The notes beneath the pieces were generated by a model. That model was not told where the DNA came from and searched no databases. It saw only the letters and a list, made by a program, of their open reading frames with translations. A DNA stretch of 64,000 nt, taken from Xanthoparmelia taractica (Eukaryota; Ascomycota; Lecanoromycetes; Lecanorales; Parmeliaceae). Below are positions 48,260 to 59,460 of this stretch, piece by piece (position 1 is the stretch's first letter; every line of letters starts with the position of its first letter). A program made the translations under genes and the position numbers. The stretch spans positions 1-64,000 of the forward strand of contig JANQBS010000064.1 in the NCBI GenBank assembly GCA_033085395.1, given 5' to 3'.

Positions 48260-48412
48260 TGTAATAGCAAATTAGGATATATTTAGTCAATGCGTCAGTT
48301 AGGTGTCTAATTCTTGATTATTCTAAGTTGGAAAAATCTATCTAAGTCAGAGCCAGCCAAGCACTTGCCTTAGCCGATTTCTTGATAGGCTTGGCAAGTG
48401 CGTTTCGTGACA
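48260..48412 (-). repeat. A3 5' LTR
   Basis: 153 bp, TGTAATAGC to CGTTTCGTGACA. Four bases longer than its partner in the CTATCTAAGT tract. Followed by the GTAAA duplication. Confidence 0.96.
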
Positions 48413-48417
48413 GTAAA

Positions 48418-51413
48418 CCTTCTTCGTAGAAGAGGTAAAGAGATTTATTTTAATATATATTTTAACTAGCTTCTTAAGATTTTAATAGCTCAAATAATTA
48501 TAGCGAGTATATTATATACATAGTGTTTCTTTATTTATATAAGGTTTTGAGAGCTCTTCGATTATAGAAAATAGAGCTTTAACTATTAGCGTAGACGCGT
48601 GAGATTTATCGTAAGCGAGAATATTTTTATTAATAACTATTAAATAAATAAGGGATTTTATCTATATATTTAAAATATAGAGTCTATTACGTTAACGTCT
48701 AAAAATAATATTATATTTTCTAACTTTAATATCTTTTAATATAAAATAAAGAACGTTATTTTAATCTTCGAGTTATCTTTAAGAAATTAAATTAAAATCG
48801 CTATTAGATATATATTAAACGTCTTTAATAATTAAGATTCTCTTATTATTAAATTCTTTAACTTCGAGCTTAATACGCTCGAAATCTATAATTATAATAA
48901 TATTATTAATCTTATTAACTAAGCGAGAGAGATTAAAAGAAGTAAAAGTTTTAAATATCGATTAATTACGTGTGAGATACTACGTATACATAAAGTTTAA
49001 AAATTATAGATATAAATGAGTAATTGCAGTTGACATTTAAGTAATATTAATTATAATTCTTTTAATTATCTTAATAGAAGATTAATGAACTCGATTTTAT
49101 AGAGACTAAGAGTTAGCGATAAAATACGTTGTTAACTTAGAATTAATTATTACTATAAAGCTATATATTATAGGCGATTAAATATAAGTCACGACGATCT
49201 TAGCGCTTTTTAATTAATGATTATTAATATTCTTATTATCGAAATCTTTAAAGTCTTTATTTTCTTTATTACCTTTATTTTCTTAATTATCGCGATCTTT
49301 ATTACGATCTTTACGATTATTACGATCTTTATAATCGCTATTATTCTTAATCTTAAATTCGAGATAAAGTTATTAATATTCGAAGTCTAAATATTAATTC
49401 TTATTATAATAATTGTAATACTTATATATCTAAGTATAGATATAAGAATTATCGGCGTAAGCGCTCTTTTAAATCTTATATTTATAGATATCGTCGACTA
49501 TTACAAGCGTAATAACGCTCTTAAGATTATAAATAAAGATTTTATTAATTAGAGTAATTAGCGTATAGACTTCGATGCTATTAAAATTAATAAGATTTAT
49601 TATTATATTAATAAATCGTGTAATAATATTATTTAGAATAAATTTAATCGAGTCGTTATTATTAAAAGCGTTATAATTTTAATTATATTATTTAAAGTAC
49701 GCGTTATATTAAGAATCTAAGCCCGTAAAACAACGATAAATCTTTTAATTCTTATCGAATTAAGATTCTTTTAATAAATTCTTAATCTTTTTAAAGATTT
49801 CTTAAAACTTATTAGCGTAGATCTAAAATTTATTCTTATAAATCGTAAGAGTAAGAGTCTTTAGCTTTATAAAAATAAAATTAAGTATATCGAATTCTCT
49901 AAATTTATATTCTTTTAATATAATTTAGATATCGCGAGCGTTAATTTTACTTTTAATTTTAGCGCGTGAATTCTTTTTATAGCTAGATTTAAATATAATA
50001 TAGATTTTATTATCAACGCGAATCTATACGAAGCGATAAGCTTTAATAATATTCTTAATAACGATTAATATAACGTTATCGATTATAATATAGTATTATA
50101 TATCAAGCATTTTAAGTAGATTCTTAAATTCTTACTTTTATATCAAATAATTAAAGATATTTTTAAGTTTATCGATTTTATCGATTTAATTTAAAGAGAT
50201 CGAAAGCTTAATAATAGATTCTTTGATTATATTGCTTAAAAGAGATTAATTTAAATTATAGGACTTCAAGACGTAAAAAAAATTAATAATATCGATAAAA
50301 TCGAGCGCGCTCGAAGATTAAAGAGCTCTTCGTTTAAAATAAACTCTAATAAAAATTTAAAGATAAAGCGCTCTAATATAAAAATAATATTAATTTAACT
50401 ACTTAAAATATAATCGCTATCGCTACTATATTTTAAGATTATTATAAAGATTTATAACGTTTTAAAAGTATAAAAAAAGTCTTTTTAAATTTTAAGATTA
50501 TAATAATAAAAAATAGATCTTTACTTATAAAGAGAGATTTAATATTTATTAAGTATCTAATTAATAGCGACTTAATTATTAAGAACGAGACTTAGTTATT
50601 TCGAGGGATTTATTTTTAAGAAGAAAAATATATACGATTAACGTTTCTTCTTTAGAATATACTCTAACTTTATAAATATATTTATTTTATTCTTTAAATT
50701 ATCGCTAGAAGACTCTACTAAAATAGTAATCGAACTTCTTTATCTTCTTTATTTATATTTACTAGCCTTAATCTAGACTTCTTTATCTAAGCGCTTCTTT
50801 ACGTCGATAGTGATTTCTTATTTCTTAATCTCGCGAGAATAATATTTATTAATAATCGTAGAGACGTGTTTCCTCTTGCGATAACGAGGCCGAGATCGTT
50901 TTTCTTTAAAATAATATTTTATCTTTATTAGCGATAACTAAGATAATTAATTTTCAACCTTTATTACGAACATTTCGTAATTAAATATTAAAGTAATAAT
51001 TATTATCTAATTCTTTAATATAATAACAAATAAAAAGGCGATAACGCGTCTCTTGTTAATGTTTCACGTAGGAAAGCTAATAATATTTTAGGATTTTAAG
51101 AATTATTTAATTAAACGATTATATACTCGCTTTAATATTCGTCGCTTAGAACGAGATATTACGACTCACTTATTTATTAAGACGAGAGCGCTTAAGCGAC
51201 TTTAATTCCTTAATTTTCGATGAATAGATCTTAATATAATTATCTTAAGATAAGGATTTCCTAGATTAAGAAGATTAAGATATTTACGTAGATAATATGC
51301 TACAATAGCTATATAACGAGTATCTCTATTACGATAGATATTTAATATCTAGAAATAATTATAATTAGTTCGATAGATAGACGTAAATTATACTTAAATA
51401 GCGTCGAGTAAGC
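48418..51413 (-). pseudogene. B2 pol fragment 3 and gag
   Basis: 5' half of B2 on the minus strand after A3. It aligns with the E remnant (48460-49740 against 62620-63900) and more weakly with B1 26800-29800. The gag-linker CTTATT/ACGATC repeats are at 49250-49330. 50600-51413 corresponds to the B1 gag N-terminus and leader (29000-29850). No clean motif remains. Confidence 0.65.
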
Positions 51414-51415
51414 TC

Positions 51416-51427
51416 GGGCTTATAATC
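51416..51427 (-). other. B2 primer-binding site, initiator tRNA-Met half-molecule type
   Basis: Minus-strand GATTATAAGCCC directly after the 5' LTR; two transitions from GGTTATGAGCCC. Confidence 0.8.
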
Positions 51428-51571
51428 TATTAAAATATAAGATAGAACACTTAGTTATATTATTTTAAGTGTGCTATGAAAGATAAGTGCGATCTAACTA
51501 GATAAGGTCACGTGACTTAGCGTTTGCCAAGACTTGACATATCACGTAAGCACGCGACCCAACTTTCAACA
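51428..51571 (-). repeat. B2 5' LTR
   Basis: 144 bp, TATTAAAATATAAGA to CAACTTTCAACA. Partner of 30145-30288; followed by ATATT. Confidence 0.95.
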
Positions 51572-51576
51572 ATATT

Positions 51577-53090
51577 AATTCTTATTTTTCGTCTTGATCG
51601 AAAGAAAATTAATAATAAGAATAATAAAGTCTTATTTACGAAATATAGCGAGATCTTATCTTTTATATTAATAGAACTACTAAATAATAATAACTTTATA
51701 TTTCCTCTTTATCATTAAAAGATATTCTTACTTAAATATATAAAGAAGAGTATTCTAACTTTCAAAGATATTACGAAATCGTTATTTTATTCTAATATAT
51801 TTATAGAATTATAAAGTATTTATAAAACTTTATTTAATATTATCTAAAGTATTTAATTCTATATATAAAAAGTCACACATCTTACCATAGCTTATAATTA
51901 ATTTTATCTTCGCTTATATCTTTTTATACTTTAATAATTAACTTTATTCTAATATTATCTCTATTAAATTATAAATTATATTATATTATATCTATTATTT
52001 ATAAGTTTATAAAAGTTATTTAATTAATCTTTAACAAATTAGTTTAAAAAGTATCTAATTAAATAAAAGTACTTTTAAATCGATTTAATATTATTAATTA
52101 AAAAATCCTAAAAGTTATTATTAGCGATCGAGATAGGAAATTTCTTTCGAAGCTCTAAGAATCGCTTTTTAAATTATTAAAAATGTCTCTAATGTATTTA
52201 ATAGTCTATTATCCGTAGATTAATAATATAAGCGAACGTATTAATTAGACTATTAAGATAGCTTTAAGATACTTCGTATATATTCTTAATAAATCTTCTT
52301 TATAATTAAATGTTCTATTACGAATATAAATCTTCTTAAATAACTTCGTCTCTTTTAAGATTATATCGAGCGAAGTAATTTATAATTTTATTTTAAATAA
52401 ATATAAATCTTTAAATTTATTCTATTTATTAATTAAAATTATTATATTTCTATATAAATTATAATTAAAGATATTATTAATCTTATTTAAATATTTAATA
52501 AATTTTATTACGATAGAAAGTATTAATTAATGTTTCTTAGAATAAGAGAATAAGTACTTCTTCGATTATATAAAAACTATAAAATTTTCTCTATTCTTAA
52601 TATTATTAATAAGCTATTATAATAATATATCGATTTTTTTAGATAATAAATAGAATAAATAAACTCATTTATAGACTTATTAGTTCTATAGAATAGAGAG
52701 TTTATCCGTCTTTATAATAGTATAATTAAAGTCTTATTCTACGTTATAGAACGATTCTTTTTAACGCTCTCGGCCTTAATATATCTCGTTTATTTTTATT
52801 AATAATAATAATATTATTAATTTAGAAATCGAACGATTTCTTAATAAATAAACTATTAAGAAAGAATATAATTTAACTATAGAATATCTAGTAAGATAAA
52901 AGAAATATAATTAATAATATAATTAATAATATAATTCTAAATATAATTAATAATATAATTCTAAATATAATTAATAATATAATTCTAAATATAATTAATA
53001 ATATAATATTAAGAATCTTAATAATACTTCTAAGTTAATAAAGAAATATAAGAAAAAAGTAACTAAAATTCGAGCTATTACACCTATATT
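51577..53090 (+). pseudogene. A4 integrase with chromodomain
   Basis: Last coding part of A4 after B2. It aligns in reverse with A1 2590-1148. The zinc-binding part and first Asp region lie near 51880-51960 and the S-D-R-D-R-K-F equivalent near 52115-52140. The chromodomain begins near 52825 and is stretched by a 24-bp tandem repeat at 52906-53007. The open run 51524-51718 begins inside the B2 LTR and is not a separate gene. Confidence 0.8.
52906..53007 (+). repeat. 24-bp tandem repeat within the A4 chromodomain
   Basis: About four copies of ATAATTAATAATATAATTCT plus AAAT. The 24-bp unit keeps the frame and would add eight-residue units (Y-N-Q-Q-Y-N-S-K before RIP). A1 and A2 have one unit; A3 has a short related duplication at the same place. 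Confidence 0.8.
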
Positions 53091-53467
53091 TACACTCACT
53101 TCTATAATCTTATTTTTGTTTTCTTAATTAAACTTGCTCGTAAAAAAGAGAGATCGTTCTAAAAAGTATAATATCGCTACTTAGCAATATTACACCTAAA
53201 TAACACTCATACTACATCTACTCACCTTATCGCTATATTTAAACGTTCAACGAGTATTATCAACCGAGAAATAATTCTTCTCTATTTATTAACGTTTATA
53301 TAATTATTAAAGAGAGATATTTATATACTAACTAATATTCTAACTATATAATTCAATCGTCGAAAAGATCTTACTATTACTAACTTCCCGTTAATTTCAA
53401 TATACTATTATCAACGATTACATAATTAATAAGGTATTTCTATATACTTCAACATATATATAATAGC
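53091..53467 (+). other. A4 3' untranslated region
   Basis: Non-coding 3' sequence collinear with A1 1100-677. No gene. Confidence 0.6.
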
Positions 53468-53485
53468 AAGCGAGATCGCTCGCTT
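53468..53485 (+). other. 3'-terminal stem-loop of A4
   Basis: AAGCGAG-ATCG-CTCGCTT, perfect 7-bp stem, 21 bp before the 3' LTR. Confidence 0.75.
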
Positions 53486-53506
53486 TTCTTCTATTTCGAT
53501 GAATAC

Positions 53507-53663
53507 TATCACGAAAACGCACTTGCCAAGCCAATCAAGAAATCGGCTAAGGCAAGTGCTTGACTAAGGCGAGTGCTTGACTGCCTAACTTAGATAGATT
53601 TTTCCAACTTAGAAAAAACAAAGACTTAAACACTCAACTGACTATACTCCCTTTGCTGTTACA
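53507..53663 (+). repeat. A4 3' LTR
   Basis: 157 bp, TATCACGAAAACGCACTTGC to GCTGTTACA. Shares the 16-bp duplication with its partner at 18143-18299. Confidence 0.95.
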
Positions 53664-53668
53664 AATAT

Positions 53669-54539
53669 ACTTCGCTTTTTGAGTTATCTTTATAATTAAT
53701 TAACTCTTCTAATAAAAGATCTTATTTTATACGCTTATAAGTTCTAGCTATTATATTAATTTTCTTACGAGATCGCTTTCTTACGATTTATTTTCTTTTA
53801 TTACTAAAAAAAAATTTTTCCTCTCGCGTATTAATATTTGAGATATACGAGATAAAGATTAATTTTCTTTTTAACTAATAATTAAATTTATCTTTAACTT
53901 ATTTTTAATTCTTATTACGAATATTTCGCAATTAAAATATTTAAAATTATTTATTTATTATTAAATTTTGATATTATAGAAGATAATAACGATATATTAT
54001 CTCTCGCTTTTAGCGTGTTCTACGTAGAAAAGCTAATAGTATTTTAAAGATCTTAGCGATCACGTAACAGCGAGCGTATAATAATTATAATATTTTACGC
54101 GTAATAGCGATTTATAACGATTCTCGGCGATATGCTTTATATTATCTTAAATAAAACGAATATTATTAATGTTAATACGACGAATCGATAGTATAAAATT
54201 AAATTAATAGCGTGATATAGTATCTAGTATTCGTATTGTTCTTACGGGCGAATCGTAGTTATTTCAACTTAGAATAATTATCTTGAGAATGAGAATTACT
54301 TATAATAAGAAGATTAATACGTAGAAGAATACGTAATAGCGTCTAATAACGCTTAAAGAATTCGAGAGTAATATAAGCAGTAATACTTTAAGATATATCG
54401 TAGTGTTTTTTATAATCTATATCTTTATTGCGATAAGGTATCGATACTTAATAAAGCTTCTAAAGATAAATATAATTATAATACGATAGAAAGAAAGATT
54501 ATATTATATTATATTATAACAATTAGTCGAATAGAGTCC
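53669..54539 (-). pseudogene. B3 gag N-terminal part and leader
   Basis: Resumes B3 after A4. Aligns with B1 28985-29846 on the minus strand, including the TCTCGCTTTTAGCGTG and CGATTCTCGGCGATA tracts. It continues the gag reading interrupted at 18137. Confidence 0.7.
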
Positions 54540-54551
54540 AAGCTTATAATC
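54540..54551 (-). other. B3 primer-binding site, initiator tRNA-Met half-molecule type
   Basis: Minus-strand GATTATAAGCTT next to the 5' LTR; the most decayed of the three copies. Confidence 0.7.
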
Positions 54552-54695
54552 TATTAAAATATAAGATAGAATACTTATTTATATTATTCTAAGTATATTA
54601 TAAAAGGTAAGTGCGATCTAATTAGATGAGGTCACGTGCCTTGGCGTTTATCAAGCCTTGGCATATCACGTAAGCACGCGACTCAACTTTCAATA
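54552..54695 (-). repeat. B3 5' LTR
   Basis: 144 bp, TATTAAAATATAAGA to CAACTTTCAATA, followed by TTAAC. Confidence 0.93.
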
Positions 54696-54700
54696 TTAAC

Positions 54701-55265
54701 GCTTACTTTATTACATAAAAAGAGTTTATTTATCGTTATTACGAAGTCGTTTACTACTTTAATAATAAGCTTTATTTATATATACGTATTTATCGTAATA
54801 AATAGAAAGAGTTAACGACGTTTTAAATAGCGCCGCGTAGTGTTAATAATCTATAAAAGCGTTCGATTATAGCTATGTAATTATTCGCTATTATCAGGAA
54901 TATAAATTTTAATATTAAAAATACGCTACGATACGTGCGATTATTAAGAAGAAATCGAACTCTATTAACGTAGAGATCGATACTTATTATATTATGTCTA
55001 TTCTAAATAAGATATAATATCTCTTCGAGTATCTAATTATAATAATTCTTTATATTTAAAAATCTATTATTATACGCGAGATGAAAAGTATTAGATATAT
55101 TAGCTTCGAGTATATAAAGATTAATATCTTTTTAAAAGAAGAAGCGATAGAAACGCTCGCTATAATTAAGATTAATCGAGACGTTTATCTAATTAAGAAG
55201 TTAAGTATTAAAATATTAATTAGTATAAGTATTCTCGTTTTAGAAGAAGTAATAATAGATTGATT
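54701..55265 (+). pseudogene. D2 protease region
   Basis: Resumes D2 after B3. The open stretch 55081-55263 reads I-K-I-N-R-D-V-Y-L-I-K-K-L, then I-K-I-L-I-S-I-S-I-L-V-L-E-E-V. This corresponds to the flap-side protease signature of A and C (R-E-V-Y-x-V-D-x-L-x-x-x-L-I-G). Same phase as the RT that follows. The active-site motif is not readable. Confidence 0.72.
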
Positions 55266-55879
55266 AACGAAGCGTCTTTAATTAAATAAGAATATATCGT
55301 ATTTCTTAATAATTAAGTTCTTAAAAAAGCGATGGAAATAAATAATATAAGCTATTAAGCGAATAATTATAAACTTATTTAAAGTTATAAATATATTTAC
55401 TAAATTTAAAAAGATCTTATTTAAGAATTGCGATTATTTATTTAAGTTATAAATCTTATTAATAAATCTAAATATTAAGAATAGAGTAATTATCTATATA
55501 ATTAACGCCGAGATATTTATAATATAAGTTTAGAATATATTATTATTCGTAATTCTTATTTCTCGATAAATAAAGTTAGAAAAAATTCTCGAATACGAAG
55601 AGAAAGAATATTTTCTTACTACTTTATTTAAAATAATACTAATCGTGCGATCGTTCTAGAAAAAAATTATTGTTATTATTATTATTATTATAATAGAAGT
55701 AATAAAAATATCTATATTTCTATTAATCGAGTACGCTATAAGTAATAACGTTGTTATTTATTAATTAGATTAAGCGTCTTATTAGATAAATATTATTTAG
55801 AAGATAATTAAATATTAATTATTAATATTTCGCGATTTTAATAAAATAATAAATATATTAAAGAAAAATTAAATATCGA

Positions 55880-56660
55880 TTAAAACGCTATCTAACGTTA
55901 AATTAGAGTTTACGATAATCTACTCGATAAAATAAAAAGATAGATAACTTATAAATAAGAAGTTTAATAGACTATATAAAGAAGAAAAGATAAGTTAGAT
56001 AAATAAGTCGATATTATATAGTTATTTAATATTTATAATATAAAGAATTATTTATTTCTTAGATAAGATATTTGTTTATAAGAAATAAGTAATCGTTAAT
56101 ATTCGCGAATTAAATAAGATTATGAAATCTAACTCTTACTTAATATTACTATAAGCGAATATTACTATATTAATATAAGATTATAAATATATTAGTATTA
56201 TAAACGATACAAGTTTCTTTTATTAATAATTAATACGCTATAAGAATTATTATAAGCTTATTATAATTATTTATCGCGAAAGCGAGTAATAAAATATAAT
56301 TATTATAAGTTTTAAAAGTAATTTAATATACGTATAGCGATAGATTAATAAGCTTTTTAGAAATTTTCGTAACTTCGCTAAAGCTTATATTAATTATATT
56401 ATAATCTTTAATAATATTTTAAAAAAGTATCTAGATTATCTATAGCGAGTCTTCGCTTTCTTCGAGAAATATAATATCGCTATTAAGCTATTTAAGATCT
56501 TCTTAAAATAATTATTAATAACGCTATTAAAATAAAAGATAGATAATCTAAAGCTAAACATTATAGAAGAGAAACTTATAATTACTATTAAGCTTAATTT
56601 TTTTATTATTTTAAAAGATTTAAAGATGTATCTAACATTAATTAATTAACAAAAAATTAT
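55880..56660 (+). pseudogene. D2 reverse transcriptase
   Basis: Plus-strand Ty3/gypsy RT. I-R-E-L-N-K-I near 56100-56120, Y-I-S-I-I-N-D-T-S-F-F-Y near 56190-56225 (expected D-A-T-S-F-F-Y), Y-K-L-I-I-I-I-Y-R near 56250-56275, R-x-I-N-K-L-F-R near 56335-56365, and the catalytic box A-Y-I-N-Y-I-I-I-F at 56383-56409. The box has lost both Asp residues. L-K-D-L near 56620 follows. Confidence 0.88.
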
Positions 56661-56739
56661 ATTTTCTATTATATATAAATAATATAGTTACTTTAATTAA
56701 AAAAATTCTAGTATTACGTAACGCTCTTATTAAGAATAA

Positions 56740-57160
56740 AGTCTAAAAGATTTTTAATAAAGAGAGTCGCCTTGATATTTCTATTAAAAAAGAGATTTAT
56801 ATTTTTAAAAGACTATAGGAATCTTTTAAAGAGTTAATATTTCTTATTTATTATAATCTTAATCGATAATTATATATTAACGTTAATACTTTTAAGTAGA
56901 GCTTCGAAGTAATTATTTAATATATTAAAGATAATAAGATAATCTTTAATAGAGAGAATATCGAGTCTATTATATTTCTTAATAAAATATTAATCTTTAT
57001 TAAATCTTATTATTAATCTATAGAATTAAAGATAATAGAATTAATGCGAAGAATTAAATATCTTATTATAACTTAGCAAATCGACGCGACGTTAAGTAAA
57101 CTTTAAATAACAATATATATAGATTATGTAATAACGATCTTTATAATTAAATAAGATAAT
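56740..57160 (+). pseudogene. D2 RNase H
   Basis: Readable I-I-F-N-R-E-N-I-E-S-I near 56940-56975 and S-I-E-L-K-I-I-E-L-I near 57015-57050 (expected W-P-T-E-L-E-I-A-G-L). Then I-D-A-T-L-S-K-L near 57080-57105. Position after RT supports the assignment. Confidence 0.75.
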
Positions 57161-57239
57161 CTCAGGTAATAATAATAAACTTAACTTATAATTAATAAAA
57201 GCTTCTATATACTTATTTTAATTTAGTCTTAACGTATAA

Positions 57240-58680
57240 TATAAGTTTAAAAAGCTTTTTATTATTATAAATACTCTCTTTTAATGAAATATAGAGAATA
57301 TAAAAATATATTAAATAAATAATATATTAAATAATTTAATATTCGACGACTTCGAGATAATATATTATATAATCTTAATTAAGATATCGAACGACTTTAA
57401 GTCTAGATTAAAGCGAAGCTATATTAATAATAAGCGCTAGACTAGAGTTCTTAAGATCTTAAAATTCACTTAATTTATTATCGATAAATAAGATATAAAA
57501 TAATAATTAGAGAAACTACGATTTAAATTTCGTAATAAGCTTATTTATTTTATAAACGAAATTAATAATAAAAAGTAATTATATATATTTAAGACTCTTT
57601 ATAAAAAAGTCTTTAAATTAATATATAATTATTATAATTATAGTAAATTTTATTATATATACGATCGTATCGCGAGCTTTTTATATCTATGAAAACTATT
57701 TCGATAATTATAGAAATATATTTATTATTATTTAAAATATTAAGTTAGATAAACGAAGAGATATTCGCTATATAAATTATTACGCTTAATTACTTCTTCG
57801 TCGATAATTTTTTATATAATAAAAATAAACTTTATTATAGCTTTATCGTTTATATAAAGAGACGCTTACGATATAACTCTTACTATTATATATAAGTTTA
57901 ATAAGAAGCTATTAATTATTCTTAAAAAGAATATTTAAAGTATTATAAAGTAAATAAATTTTTTTTCTATAATAAGATATAATTAAAGTATAACTTAAGT
58001 GATTATTTTTAATTAGTATAATAAGTTTATATTAGATTTCTAAAAAAATATTAAAATATTAATTTCTATAACCTATTATTCTTAGATAAATAAATAGTTA
58101 GAACGAATCAATTAAATGATAAAGATCGCTCTACGCTATTACTTAATCGTAAACTTAAATAAAAACTTTATTATTATTCTATTCTATATATATATGTTAT
58201 TTTAAATAATTTATATAATACTTTTATTAACGCGACGTTAAATAAAATTATATATAATTTTTATATTAATAACGTCTTAATAAAGTCTTAAGATTATTAA
58301 TTAATTTTTCTTCGGAAAACTTTCTCTTAGCTTTAAATAATAAGACGAGAAGAGATCGAGAAATTTATCGCTTAAGTCAACGTAATAGTAAAATAGTTTT
58401 ATAATACGCGCTATATTAATCTTACGCTAAGAAAAAAGATAAATCTACGCTTATATAACGATTACTTCGTATCTAAATTATTTAATAAAAAATTATCTAT
58501 TCAACGTATTAAATCTTTTACTATTAAACGTCGAGTAGATCGTCTCGCGTATAAACTAAAATTATCGCCTATTATAAAGATATACTCGATTATATTAATA
58601 ATATAATTGAAGCTTTATTTAAATAAGAAAGATCTCTTTAATAAAACTCGTAATTATAAGTTATTATTCGTTTTAATAGA
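57240..58680 (+). pseudogene. D2 integrase
   Basis: Region between RNase H and the chromodomain, heavily mutated. Its boundaries follow from the domains on either side. 58520-58680 reads R-R-V-D-R-L-A-Y-K-L-K-L, the post-core segment common in chromovirus integrases. The catalytic triad cannot be quoted with confidence. Confidence 0.65.
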
Positions 58681-58681
58681 A

Positions 58682-58870
58682 GCATAAAAGAAAGTTAATT
58701 AATATATTATCGATAGATTACTCGATAAGAAAATAATTTCAGAGAAAATATATTATCTAATAAAATAGAGCGATTAAAGAGAGTAATATAATATATAATA
58801 CTTTATTAATAATCTTTAAGACTTTTTAAAAAAGATCGAGAAATTCGAAAGAAAAATCTTTAATATCGCG
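58682..58870 (+). pseudogene. D2 chromodomain
   Basis: Reads K-V-N-x-Y-I-I-D-R-L-L-D-K-K-I-I, K-I-Y-Y-L-I-K-stop-S-D and N-L-x-D-F-L-K-K-I-E-K-F-E-R-K. This is a chromodomain with the Trp after L-I/V-K replaced by a stop. It is in a different phase from RT, so an indel lies within the integrase. Confidence 0.75.
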
Positions 58871-59460
58871 AGACTATAGCGCACTTATTAACGTCGTATA
58901 TCGGCGAATACTATATCGCTTATAATTACTTAAATAAATTTAGCAACTTTATTACTAATAGAGTAATGACGAGAAAGATCTTAAAGAGCTATAATATTAG
59001 AATCGTTAAGTTTAAATTAGAGTCTAATATATCTACGACTCTCGTAGTAATCAACTCTAACGTTATCGCTTCGCCGCTTTATTATAACATTAGACTATAG
59101 CTAAATTAGCTAATAAGACGCCGTTAAGCTAAACGATAAAGAAGCGAAAGCTATTATATATATAACTTTATTATTATTATATACATTACTATTTAAAATT
59201 CATTAACTTTATATAATATAATTCTCACGTAATTTAGTATCTCTCTTCTTATTTTTATACTTATATTACTTCTTATAACTTAATTTATATCTTACAACTT
59301 ATCTTACTTCTTATAACTTTTACTTCTACTAATCTTTATATTCTCTTATTCAAATCTTATTTTCTTTAAATTATTTACGCTAATTCGCCTTAAAATATTA
59401 TTATATTTTATATGCTAAATATTATAATTACGCTTAAATTAAGAATATTTTAATATATCT
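58871..59460 (+). other. D2 spacer between integrase and ORF3
   Basis: No convincing coding signal. 59160-59350 is pyrimidine-rich with repeated ACTTCTTATAACTT and TTACTTCT pieces, unlike the flanks. It could be an inter-ORF leader or promoter. No function can be shown. Confidence 0.45.

Larger units (their letters stand above)
40927..48412 (-). mobile_element. LTR retrotransposon A3, full-length gypsy chromovirus
   Basis: Complete 7486-bp minus-strand element. LTRs are 40927-41075 (149 bp) and 48260-48412 (153 bp, from a 4-bp length difference). Exact TSD GTAAA at 40922-40926 and 48413-48417. It aligns with A1 over its full length in the same orientation but is far more RIP-mutated. It lacks the internal LTR fragment and the minisatellite expansion of A1. 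Confidence 0.97.
30145..51571 (-). mobile_element. LTR retrotransposon B2 (divergent copia), split by C and A3
   Basis: Minus-strand copia in three blocks: 30145-31607, 38836-40926 and 48418-51571, about 6708 bp together. LTRs are 30145-30288 and 51428-51571. The TSD is ATATT at 30140-30144 and 51572-51576. Internal sequence differs clearly from B1 and B3 although the LTRs are close, so it is either a subfamily or a much more mutated copy. Confidence 0.94.
18143..53663 (+). mobile_element. LTR retrotransposon A4 (gypsy chromovirus), split by B1 and B2
   Basis: The element spans 18143-23379, 30010-30144 and 51577-53663, about 7459 bp once B1 and B2 are removed. This is close to A3 (7486) and A1 (7663). 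LTRs are 18143-18299 and 53507-53663, both 157 bp with the same 16-bp internal duplication. The TSD is AATAT at 18138-18142 and 53664-53668. It is inserted in the 5' (gag-side) part of B3. Confidence 0.95.
12652..54695 (-). mobile_element. LTR retrotransposon B3 (copia), split by A4
   Basis: Copia element on the minus strand. LTRs are at 12652-12795 (3') and 54552-54695 (5'). Removing A4 (18143-53663 plus one TSD) leaves about 6518 bp, close to B1 (6625) and B2 (6708). The TSD is TTAAT at 12647-12651 against TTAAC at 54696-54700, a single C-to-T difference that fits RIP after insertion. It is inserted in D2 between gag and protease. Confidence 0.93.

Noticed and set aside
51524..51718. 64-codon plus-strand open stretch with an apparent start in an LTR.
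   Set aside because: It joins the B2 LTR to the A4 integrase region across an insertion border, so it is fortuitous.
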